NCBI GenBank assembly: GCA_900540295.1
Contig: UQFM01000018.1
Span: 1-25,717, forward strand
Origin: an uncultured Oscillospiraceae bacterium
GTDB lineage: Bacteria > Bacillota > Clostridia > Oscillospirales > Acutalibacteraceae
DNA length: 25,717 nucleotides
Direction of reading: 5' to 3'
In this document: piece by piece, positions 13,970-20,699 of the stretch
Layout: every line of letters begins with the position of its first letter
Position numbering within the stretch: the stretch's first letter is position 1
Made by a program: the position numbers and the translations under genes
Notes under the pieces: generated by a model
Databases searched by the model: none
Seen by the model: only the letters and a program-made list of their open reading frames with translations
Told to the model about the DNA's origin: nothing

Positions 13970-14045
13970 CCGGGTGTAGCGCAGTTGGTAGCGCGCGTGG
14001 TTTGGGACCATGAGGCCGCAGGTTCGAATCCTGTCACTCGGACCA
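13970..14045 (+). tRNA. tRNA-Pro (anticodon TGG)
   Basis: The acceptor CCGGGTG pairs with CACTCGG (one G-T wobble), the discriminator is A, and CCA is encoded. The anticodon loop TTTGGGA gives TGG. The T-arm is GCAGG-TTCGAAT-CCTGT. Confidence 0.95.
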
Positions 14046-14071
14046 CTTATTTAAAGAAATACGGTGCAGTT

Positions 14072-14436
14072 ATGACGACGGAAGATTGGATTGCATATTG
14101 TCTTTCAAAACCCGGTGCATACATCGACCATCCGTTCGGAGCAGATTCTACAATTCTAAAAGTAGAAAAGCGTATTTTCGCGCAGTTTTTTCTGTTGCAC
14201 GGGCAAGAAATGTGTACCTTGAACTGCGACGCCGCTTCTGGTCAGTTCTATCGGCAAGCATTCCCGAATATTGTTGTTCGCGGCTGGCACTGTCCCCCTG
14301 TACAACAACCCTATTTCAACACATTCCCCTTAAACGGCGCACTCACAGATGCAGTTGTGGCGGAAATGGCAGATTTAAGTTACCGCACAGTGGTCGGCAA
14401 ACTGCCGAAATATATACAAGAAAAATTAAATCATTC

Positions 14437-14446
<10 letters not shown>
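14072..14446 (+). CDS. MmcQ/YjbR-family protein
   Basis: 124 aa. MmcQ/YjbR proteins are small alpha/beta proteins with a CyaY-like or double-wing DNA-binding fold and unclear function. Seen: N-terminal MTTEDWIAYCLSKPGAYIDHPFG (the typical 'W-x2-Y-x-L-x-KPGA-x-D-x-PFG' opening), then VEKRIFAQF, YRQAFPNIVV, GWHCPPVQQPYFNTFPLNG, and a C-terminal helix ending SYRTVVGKLPKYIQEKL. All match the family. It has no clear Shine-Dalgarno sequence (only GGTG at about 8 nt). It begins 26 nt after tRNA-Pro. Its last ten nucleotides, including the TAG stop at 14444-14446, are the first ten of tRNA-Val. It therefore appears to be carried on a tRNA transcript. Confidence 0.87.
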
Positions 14447-14513
<67 letters not shown>

Positions 14514-14514
14514 T

Positions 14515-14551
14515 ATCAGAGCTGGTTTTATATGACTTGCTCTGATTTTTT
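14515..14551 (+). terminator. Terminator after tRNA-Val
   Basis: ATCAGAGC (14515-14522) pairs with GCTCTGAT (14539-14546), followed by TTTTT. Confidence 0.8.
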
Positions 14552-14630
14552 ATTTAAATCAGCGTACACGCATGTGTCCGTCTTCAGTTTTCGAAAAGGA
14601 AACGCATGCACTGAAGCGAGGAGAATACAT

Positions 14631-15246
14631 ATGGATAAAAGCTTCAAAGAAAATCTTAAGAATTATTATAATCAGGACGCTGCGCGAAGAAACCGTAACA
14701 AGCGCAGAGCGCATTGGAAAATTAAAGTTAGAAAAAATTTTTATACCGTTATAAAACGGGAAAACAAAAAAACACTGCTTGAATTGGGTGCAGGCGTCGG
14801 ATTTGACAGTTTATTCTTTCAAAAAAAAAGGACTCCGTGTCACAGCTGTTGATATATCTTCCGAAAACATACGGTGTTGCCGCGAAAAAGGGCTTGAGGC
14901 TTATGAGTTAGATTTTTATGATTTATCGGCATTGCACAAAAAATTCGACTGTATATATGCTTTAAATACGCTTCTGCATGTACCAAAAGCCGATTTGCCA
15001 AAAGTACTTCAAGAAATCCATGCTGTATTGGAGCAGGACGGCTTATTTTATTTGGGCGTTTACGGCGGCAAAGACAATGAAACCGTTTTCATAAACAGCG
15101 GTGTTTCTGATACGCCCCGTTTTTTCACATTTTATTCGGAGAAATATCTGAAAACCGTTTTAAAAGATTATTTTCAAATCGTTGATTTTAAAACCATTCC
15201 CGTCGGAACGAATCGCTTTCATTCTGTCCTGTTAAGAAAAATATAG
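14631..15246 (+). pseudogene. SAM-dependent methyltransferase, frameshifted at an A9 run
   Basis: Class I methyltransferase. Frame 1 starts at ATG 14631 (GCGAGGAG upstream) with MDKSFKENLKNYYNQDAARR, and includes the SAM-binding motif I TLLELGAGVGFDSLFF. After nine A residues (14821-14829) it runs into a stop at 14852. The neighbouring frame continues exactly where expected (GLRVTAVDISSENI for motif II, then LDFYDLSALHKKFDCIYALN, the LLHVPKADLP region, and LFYLGVYGG) to a stop at 15246. With eight A residues the gene would encode one protein of about 205 aa. The change may be a real mutation, a phase-variable tract, transcriptional slippage, or a sequencing error in a homopolymer. Substrate unknown; monocistronic, with a terminator at 15326-15361. 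Confidence 0.85.
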
Positions 15247-15325
15247 TCTGCGGTTTTCTGCCTCATTCAGGCACAGTGGACGATTTTTTAGGACTGAACT
15301 CCCCAATAAAGCTTAATATACAAAG

Positions 15326-15361
15326 AAAACCTTGTATTCTCTTAAAAAATACAAGGTTTTT
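15326..15361 (+). terminator. Terminator of the methyltransferase gene
   Basis: AAAACCTTGTATT (15326-15338) pairs with AATACAAGGTTTT (15348-15360), followed by T. Its A-rich 5' flank would also let it work weakly on the minus strand. Confidence 0.75.
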
Positions 15362-15424
15362 ACGGTTGTATGTTCGGTACGGAAAAGCTACGCCTTTAAC
15401 TGTGCGTCAAAGCTTTTATAAAAA

Positions 15425-15460
15425 GAAAGCCTCGTACACGATTTGCGTGTCGAGGCTTTC
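15425..15460 (-). terminator. Terminator of tRNA-Gly
   Basis: GAAAGCCTCG (15425-15434) pairs with CGAGGCTTTC (15451-15460). Read on the minus strand it ends in TTTCTTTT, three nucleotides after the tRNA 3' end. Confidence 0.88.
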
Positions 15461-15463
15461 GAC

Positions 15464-15538
15464 TGGAGCGGGTGATGGGAATCGAACCCACACAGCCAGC
15501 TTGGAAGGCTGGAATTCTAGCCATTGAACTACACCCGC
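15464..15538 (-). tRNA. tRNA-Gly (anticodon TCC)
   Basis: Minus strand. The acceptor GCGGGTG pairs with CACCCGC, the discriminator is T, and CCA is encoded. The anticodon loop CTTCCAA gives TCC (GGA codon). Single-gene transcript. Confidence 0.95.
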
Positions 15539-15553
15539 GCGATAACGGAATAA

Positions 15554-15582
15554 ATTTTATCAAATATTAGAAGCATTGTCAA
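15554..15582 (-). promoter_or_regulatory. tRNA-Gly promoter
   Basis: Minus strand: TTGACA (15582-15577), 17-nt spacer, TAAAAT (15559-15554). Confidence 0.85.
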
Positions 15583-15680
15583 TGATTATTTTAAAAAATC
15601 GAAAAACTTCAGATACGATTTTATTGTTTAAGACCGAAAACGGACAGAGATAAAATATAACGAACTTACTGCTCTGTTAT

Positions 15681-15708
15681 TTGCAGGGAAGGAAAAATAT
15701 GTTATACT
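15681..15708 (+). promoter_or_regulatory. Promoter of the GH18 membrane protein gene
   Basis: TTGCAG (15681-15686), 16-nt spacer, TATACT (15703-15708), about 70 nt before the start codon. Confidence 0.55.
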
Positions 15709-15777
15709 GTCTTATAAATACACTGTTTCTCGGCGCATGCGCTTTGCGGATACGCCGACAGAGATAAGGAGAAGCGT

Positions 15778-17775
15778 ATGAAATTCTTGAAAAAAGCAGG
15801 ACATGCACTGCAAACACGCGGCAGTGCTTATGTGTTCTTTGCACTTTCGGTCTGTGCATTTTTCTTTTTGAAAAGTGCCGAGTGGACATACGGGTGGATA
15901 GCCGCTCTTTACCCGTTGGGCAGTAACTTTGTGCCGACATTGTTAAGCGTTATCGGCGTTTGTATCGGCGTGACTTTTGTGTATTTGATTGTATCTGCAT
16001 TTGCAGGCACACACAAGGCAAACATGAAAGGGCTTCGCGCTGTAAACGTGGTGTATTTCGTGTTTGCCTTCCTTGGCGTTATCGCATTCTTTTACACCGC
16101 TGTTTTGCTGTTCGGTTTAGACAGCGGTATTTCCGCCGCCGGATTTTCACGCGGATTAAATGCGCTGACGGAATATCTTCTCTATATCGGGCTTGCCTTG
16201 GGTCTCGGACTCGTATTCGTTTTCTGCGCCGAAATGAAGAAAGCGTTTCAGGCACTCCTCGCGGTACTGCTTGTATGCTGTCTGGTGCTTTCAGCCTCTT
16301 ACATCAGCACCGTGCCGAGCAGTTCCAACAGCAATGAAAATCTTCCCGAAATCACTTTACAGTCTGAAAACGCGGCCGCGGACGCTTCCGTTGTTTTTGA
16401 AAGCTTAAAGGAAGGCGAAAAGGCAGACGCAGTCAATCTGCTGGCTGACGATGATAAATGCTGGACTGCACAAGCGCCGAACCGCACGCCTGCCGAAGGG
16501 TTTGCGGATGCAAACAACAGCTATGTGGAATTGCAGTTGGCCAAAGAATCCGAAATCAACACGGCAGTTATTGAAGAAGTCGGCAATCAGGCACAGTATT
16601 TCCGTTTGCAGGCATTTGTGGACGGTGAATGGATGACCGTGTATCAAAGCGAAAAAATTCAGTCCATGCGCCTTTGCAGTTTTGATACGGTGAAAACGGA
16701 GCGCATCCGACTTTCCATCGACAAATTCAGAAACGCCAATACCCCTGTAAAAATCAAGTCCCTGAAGCTTTACAACGAGCCGACCCGCGCGGCAAAGGAT
16801 TTTGAGGTAACGGCATATCAGCGCTTGGACGGCGACGTTCCGACAGAAATTCTTGCAAAGGGAACGGATTATGTCCGCAACTATGCGCGTTATTATGATG
16901 TTTACAGTACGGTCATTGTATTCGCCGCCGTACACTGGGATGAAAACGGACAAATGCATTTCGGTGAAATGGGTGAAGAAAACTTTGCCAAGGAAATTGC
17001 CGCACTGAAAGAAATTATTGCACAGCGTTCCAACACCGCACACAAGGTAAAACTGATTGTCACCGCGCTGGCTGACGGCGCGTGGGGCGACGGTCACAAC
17101 GGTGTAAATACCTATATGGCGAAGCATTGGTCCTCTGTGGCGGATCAAATTGTCGCATTCGCGGCGAAGTATGATTTTGACGGTGTGGATATTGACTGGG
17201 AATATCCGCAAAGCACAGATGATTGGAAGGTATACGACCGATTCATTCAAAAACTGCATACCGATTTAAAAGTGGTTAAGGCGGATTCGATTATTTCCAC
17301 CGCGCTATCCGCAGGACAGTTGGGACTTTCTCAGGAAACCTACGACTGTATTGACCAGATTCAGTTTATGGCATATGACGGCAACGACGAGGACGGCTAT
17401 CAAAGCTCTTTACAGCAAGCGGAAGAAGGCTTGCGCGAGTTTGTCGCGAACGGTGCGGATATAAGCAAAATCAACATCGGCATAGCCGCCTATGCAAGAC
17501 CCGTAAACAGTACGCCGTTCTGGGCGGTTTGGCGTGATTTAAAAGAAGCGAATTATTGGAACAGCAAATATTACACGATAGCGGACGGCAACCAAATTTA
17601 CGAGGGCACATTCTGCGCGCCCGCCCTTGCAGGCGATAAAACGGCATATGCGCTGTTCAGCGGTGCAGGCGGCGTTATGGTGTTCCGCGTGGCGACCGAC
17701 AAAACCATGGACGACCCGAATGCGGTGGCATGCGGTATTGAAAACGCACTGCACCGTTATGTAGAAAACTGGTAA
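15778..17775 (+). CDS. Membrane-tethered glycoside hydrolase family 18 protein with discoidin-like domain
   Basis: 665 aa in three parts. Residues 1-178 contain five predicted membrane helices (about 16-33, 51-75, 90-113, 131-151, 155-177). Residues about 205-345 look like an F5/8 type C (discoidin/CBM32-like) beta-sandwich (YVELQLAKESEINTAVIEE, FRLQAFVDGEWMTVYQSEKI). Residues about 350-660 are a GH18 TIM barrel. The GH18 signature is intact: D468-G-V-D471-I-D473-W-E475, with E475 as the catalytic acid, and MAYDGND carries the barrel's Tyr-Asp. GH18 enzymes hydrolyse beta-1,4-GlcNAc linkages in chitin, peptidoglycan-like or N-glycan substrates. The catalytic part would face outside the membrane. 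Start follows AAGGAG. It is convergent with sigK, 18 nt apart. Most GH18 enzymes are secreted or LysM-linked, so this multi-helix anchor is unusual. Confidence 0.88.
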   Translation: MKFLKKAGHALQTRGSAYVFFALSVCAFFFLKSAEWTYGWIAALYPLGSNFVPTLLSVIGVCIGVTFVYLIVSAFAGTHKANMKGLRAVNVVYFVFAFLGVIAFFYTAVLLFGLDSGISAAGFSRGLNALTEYLLYIGLALGLGLVFVFCAEMKKAFQALLAVLLVCCLVLSASYISTVPSSSNSNENLPEITLQSENAAADASVVFESLKEGEKADAVNLLADDDKCWTAQAPNRTPAEGFADANNSYVELQLAKESEINTAVIEEVGNQAQYFRLQAFVDGEWMTVYQSEKIQSMRLCSFDTVKTERIRLSIDKFRNANTPVKIKSLKLYNEPTRAAKDFEVTAYQRLDGDVPTEILAKGTDYVRNYARYYDVYSTVIVFAAVHWDENGQMHFGEMGEENFAKEIAALKEIIAQRSNTAHKVKLIVTALADGAWGDGHNGVNTYMAKHWSSVADQIVAFAAKYDFDGVDIDWEYPQSTDDWKVYDRFIQKLHTDLKVVKADSIISTALSAGQLGLSQETYDCIDQIQFMAYDGNDEDGYQSSLQQAEEGLREFVANGADISKINIGIAAYARPVNSTPFWAVWRDLKEANYWNSKYYTIADGNQIYEGTFCAPALAGDKTAYALFSGAGGVMVFRVATDKTMDDPNAVACGIENALHRYVENW

Positions 17776-17793
17776 CTTGCGTGGCGGCGTTCT

Positions 17794-18480
17794 TTACGCC
17801 TCAAACCTTTTACGCAAATCCGTGAGCGCGCGTTTTTCAATTCTGGACACATAAGAACGGGAGATTTGCAAGCGTTTTGCAATTTCCCGCTGTGTCTCGG
17901 GGGAATTGCCGTCTAAGCCGTAACGGCGAATGACAATTTCTTTTTCACGTGTGTTCGGCATTTCCCGAACATAATTCCGCAGTTTTTCGATTTTGATTTT
18001 TGTATCCAAATCATCGGCAATCGTATCATCCGTATAAATAATTTCAGAAAGCGTCAAGGGGTTTCCTTCCGAATCGGTATCTATCGGTTCATTCATGGAA
18101 ATATCCTGGGCGCTTTTCTTTTGACTGCGGAAATACATTAAAATTTCATTTTCGATACACCTGGCGGCGTACGTAGCGAGTCTCGTCCCCTTTTCACCGT
18201 TAAAGGAATTGATTCCCTTTATCAGTCCGATAGTCCCGACCGAAATCAAGTCGTCCTGGTCGGAGTAGGAGGAATAGTATTTTTTAATGATATGCGCCAC
18301 CAAACGCAGATTGTGTTCAATCAGCAAATCCCGCGCCGCCGTATCCCCTGCCGCAAAACGCTCCAGTGCCTCGCGTTCCTCTTTTGCACGAAGCGGCTTC
18401 GGAAAAGAACCTGTTCCCTCAATATGGAGCATAAAATACAGCATATTGTTGGCAATCATCGACAGTAATTCCAAAAACAT
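17794..18480 (-). CDS. sigK: Sporulation sigma factor SigK (mother-cell late)
   Basis: 228 aa. Sigma-70 family region 2 (NLRLVAHIIKKY, DLISVGTIGLIKGINSF, GTRLATYAARCIENEIL) and region 4 with a helix-turn-helix (TQREIAKRLQISRSYVSRIE). Both closely match Bacillus/Clostridium SigK, which directs late mother-cell genes for coat and spore maturation. The hydrophobic N-terminus (MFLELLSMIANNMLYFMLHI) corresponds to the pro-sequence removed by SpoIVFB in B. subtilis. The gene is uninterrupted, with no skin element. I chose ATG 18480 because AAAGGGGT precedes it; a GTG three codons earlier is also possible. It marks the organism as a spore former. Confidence 0.93.
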   Translation of the reverse strand: MFLELLSMIANNMLYFMLHIEGTGSFPKPLRAKEEREALERFAAGDTAARDLLIEHNLRLVAHIIKKYYSSYSDQDDLISVGTIGLIKGINSFNGEKGTRLATYAARCIENEILMYFRSQKKSAQDISMNEPIDTDSEGNPLTLSEIIYTDDTIADDLDTKIKIEKLRNYVREMPNTREKEIVIRRYGLDGNSPETQREIAKRLQISRSYVSRIEKRALTDLRKRFEA

Positions 18481-18506
18481 AACAAGCACCCCTTTCAGTC
18501 TGTCTC

Positions 18507-18532
18507 AATATATGAAAAAAAAAGAAACAGGT
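18507..18532 (-). promoter_or_regulatory. Candidate mother-cell (sigma-E/K) promoter of sigK
   Basis: Minus strand: AC (18532-18531), 16 nt, CATATATT (18514-18507). Similar to the sigma-K pattern AC-N16/17-CATANNNTA and to the sigma-E -10. No sigma-A promoter is evident. Confidence 0.4.
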
Positions 18533-18567
18533 TGCAAGTCCGCCGCCGATTCTCTCGGTCAAAGCGG

Positions 18568-18600
18568 AAAAGCCGCCGAGAACAAATCCCAACGGCTTTT
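18568..18600 (-). terminator. Probable terminator of the amt-PII gene
   Basis: AAAAGCCG (18568-18575) pairs with CGGCTTTT (18593-18600), 17-nt loop. Read on the minus strand it ends in CTTTTCC. 43 nt after the stop codon. Confidence 0.6.
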
Positions 18601-18643
18601 CCTATGCAATAAATAAAATGAAAGGGCTAAAAAAATTACCGCA

Positions 18644-20362
18644 TCAGAACTGCTCGTCTCCCTGCAAGGCGTCGTAGCCTTCCTCTCCCGTTCTGACCTT
18701 CACAACATTTTCCACATCATAAATAAAGATTTTACCGTCACCGATATGCCCCGTATACAACGCCTGTTTGGCGGCTTCCACCAAAACACGCACAGGTACT
18801 TTGGAGACGACGATATCCACCTGCACTTTCGGATTCAAATCCATGCTTTCAATTTTAACGCCGCGGTAATAGCCTGTTTTTCCCTTTTGTATGCCGCACC
18901 CCAACACCTTGGTTACAGTCATGCCGGTAACGCCGACGTTATCCATAGCGGCTTTCAGCGCTTCAAACCGCGCCTCTTTACAAATGATTTCAACCTTTGT
19001 GATTTTCGGCTGTTCCGAGATATTTTCATTTGCAGAAGAAGCATCCGTCACAGGCACGGCAAGTTCGGCAGGCACAGCGGCGGCTGTCGGTTCCGCAGTG
19101 TATTCACGAAGCGTCGGGTCAAGTCCGAATTCAAAGCCTGCATATGCAGAGCTGATGCCGTGCTCCACACTGTCAAGCCCGCTGATTTCCTCTTCGGGAG
19201 ACACACGCAAGCCGTGAAATTTCCGAATCAGCGAAAATGTAATCAGCATCATGACGGTTGTATAGGCAAGTATGGAAACGATACCCAACGTCTGCACGCC
19301 AAGCTGACGGAACCCGCCGCCGTAGAACAACCCGCCGTCTGTTGCAAACAAACCGACGGCAAACGTACCCCAAATACCGTTAGCAAAATGCACACCGACA
19401 GCGCCGACCGGGTCGTCAATATGCAGTTTTAAATCTATAAATTCCACAACTGCCACCACTAAAATACCAGATACCAAACCAATCACGATAGAACCGAGCG
19501 CATCCACACTGGCACAGCCCGCCGTTACGGCAACAAGCCCCGCCAAAGAACCGTTTAACGTCATGGAAACATCGGGTTTTCCGTTTTTAATCCATGTATA
19601 TGCCATGGTCGCGCAGGAAGCAAATGCGGGCGAAAGCGTTGTGGTTACAAAAATTTTCCCAAGCGTTGCAATATCGGTTGCCGCCGCACCGTTGAAGCCG
19701 TACCAACCGAACCAAAGAATAAACACACCGAGCGCACCGATTGTCAGAGAATGTCCGGGAATTGCGCGCGCTTCTTTTTTGCCGTTCTTATCGGTCACGT
19801 ATTTCCCGATGCGCGGACCTAAGAAAATCGCACCGATAAGCGCCGCCGTACCGCCGACCATGTGAATGGCGGCGGAACCCGCATAGTCCACAAATCCGAG
19901 CTGTGCCAGCCAGCCTTGGCTGTTCCAAACCCAACCCGCCTCAATCGGATACACAACCGCGCTGATGACTGCACTGTAAATACAATAGGCGCTGAATTTT
20001 GTGCGCTCTGCCATCGCGCCCGAGACAATTGTCGCCGCCGTTGCGCAGAACACCAAATTAAATACAAAGCCTGACCAGTTGTAGGTCTCCCAATTTGTGA
20101 AAATATCTAAGTTCGGCATACCGATAACGCCTGCAATATAATCCTCAGCCAGCATCAGCCCCGAACCGAGCGTCACAAACACCACGGAGCCGATGCAAAA
20201 GTCCATCAGGTTTTTCATGATGATATTGCCTGCGTTTTTCGCACGGGTAAAGCCCGCCTCTACCATTGCAAATCCGCATTGCATAAAAAACACCAGTGCC
20301 GCGCCGATTAAAAACCATACGCCGAAGGTAAGCTCCGACGCCGCTTTCATAAAATCTGCCAT
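18644..20362 (-). CDS. Ammonium transporter fused to a C-terminal PII (GlnK-like) domain
   Basis: 572 aa. Residues 1-420 form a complete Amt/Rh ammonium channel, with LTFGVWFLIGAALVFFMQCG and FAMVEAGFTRAKNAGN at the start. It has D159 (in VDYAGSAAIH), H167 and H325 (AVGVHFANG), the conserved aspartate and twin pore histidines. An Ala/Pro/Glu-rich linker (about 421-453) follows. Residues 454-565 form a full PII domain: ITKVEIICK, GMTVTKVLGCGIQKGKTGYYRG (T-loop base), and the B-loop TGHIGDGKIFIYDVENVVKV with RTGEEG. In separate proteins, PII/GlnK plugs the channel when nitrogen is sufficient; here the two are covalently linked. The uridylylation tyrosine of the T-loop (Y51 in GlnK) is replaced by Ile504, and no adjacent glnK or glnD is present. 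ATG 20362 follows AAGGAG. A terminator-containing leader precedes it. Confidence 0.95.
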   Translation of the reverse strand: MADFMKAASELTFGVWFLIGAALVFFMQCGFAMVEAGFTRAKNAGNIIMKNLMDFCIGSVVFVTLGSGLMLAEDYIAGVIGMPNLDIFTNWETYNWSGFVFNLVFCATAATIVSGAMAERTKFSAYCIYSAVISAVVYPIEAGWVWNSQGWLAQLGFVDYAGSAAIHMVGGTAALIGAIFLGPRIGKYVTDKNGKKEARAIPGHSLTIGALGVFILWFGWYGFNGAAATDIATLGKIFVTTTLSPAFASCATMAYTWIKNGKPDVSMTLNGSLAGLVAVTAGCASVDALGSIVIGLVSGILVVAVVEFIDLKLHIDDPVGAVGVHFANGIWGTFAVGLFATDGGLFYGGGFRQLGVQTLGIVSILAYTTVMMLITFSLIRKFHGLRVSPEEEISGLDSVEHGISSAYAGFEFGLDPTLREYTAEPTAAAVPAELAVPVTDASSANENISEQPKITKVEIICKEARFEALKAAMDNVGVTGMTVTKVLGCGIQKGKTGYYRGVKIESMDLNPKVQVDIVVSKVPVRVLVEAAKQALYTGHIGDGKIFIYDVENVVKVRTGEEGYDALQGDEQF

Positions 20363-20398
20363 AACCACTTCTCCTTAGAAAATGTATTCGTCATTTTC

Positions 20399-20442
20399 AA
20401 AAAAATCGGCGCGCAAAGGGAGAAACATCCCTTCGCACGCCG
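20399..20442 (-). terminator. Intrinsic terminator inside the amt-PII leader (attenuator)
   Basis: Minus strand: a 15-bp stem formed by 20442-20428 and 20421-20407, 6-nt loop (TGTTTC), then A and seven T (20405-20399). It sits between promoter and gene, ending 37 nt before the ATG, so it must be bypassed for expression. Confidence 0.85.
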
Positions 20443-20541
20443 TTGTGCAAAACAACAATTCGATAAAAATACTTTCCGGAAAGCAATTCAAAAGAAAACG
20501 GCGCTGTGAAGTAAACTCCACAACGCCTTTGTTGTTATGCA
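20443..20541 (-). promoter_or_regulatory. Structured 5' leader of amt-PII (putative riboswitch/attenuation element)
   Basis: Minus strand. The 5' end (20541-20529) pairs with 20458-20446 at 12 of 13 positions, closing a multibranch structure. Inside are an 11-bp hairpin (20527-20517 with 20510-20500, 6-nt loop, followed by GTTTTCTTTT) and a small palindrome CTTTCCGGAAAG. CGTTGTG in hairpin 1 can alternatively pair with CACAACG at 20447-20441, next to the terminator stem. I cannot assign it to a known class: the loops lack the A1/G4 hexaloop pattern of ANTAR targets, and there is no T-box. Confidence 0.5.
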
Positions 20542-20544
20542 CAC

Positions 20545-20573
20545 ATCATACGCCGTTTTTTTGCCCGCGTCAA
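20545..20573 (-). promoter_or_regulatory. amt-PII promoter
   Basis: Minus strand: TTGACG (20573-20568), 17-nt spacer, TATGAT (20550-20545). It gives a leader of about 175 nt. Confidence 0.85.
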
Positions 20574-20651
20574 GAAAAAACGGAAACATTTTTTAAATTT
20601 GGATGTTTTTGCGGTATTATACGCCAAAACACATGTATCCTTTATGTATTT

Positions 20652-20680
20652 TTGCTATTTTTAGACAAATCTGCTATACT
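20652..20680 (+). promoter_or_regulatory. Promoter of the radical SAM gene
   Basis: TTGCTA (20652-20657), 17-nt spacer, TATACT (20675-20680). Only about 20 nt from the -10 box to the ATG. Confidence 0.6.
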
Positions 20681-20699
20681 GTGAAACGAGGTGAACACA

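Noticed and set aside
14820..14831. Programmed -1 frameshift (dnaX-type A-AAA-AAG) in the methyltransferase
   Set aside because: The reading frame needs +1 or -2, not -1, and no downstream stimulatory hairpin is evident.
15276..15527. Plus-strand open frame ending GAGDGNRTHTASLEGWN
   Set aside because: Antisense translation of tRNA-Gly plus its terminator, a common mis-annotation.
20399..20541. ANTAR-regulated dual hairpin or T-box leader for amt
   Set aside because: Hexaloops here (GTTTAC, TGTTTC) lack the A at position 1 and G at position 4 of ANTAR targets, and no T-box sequence is present.
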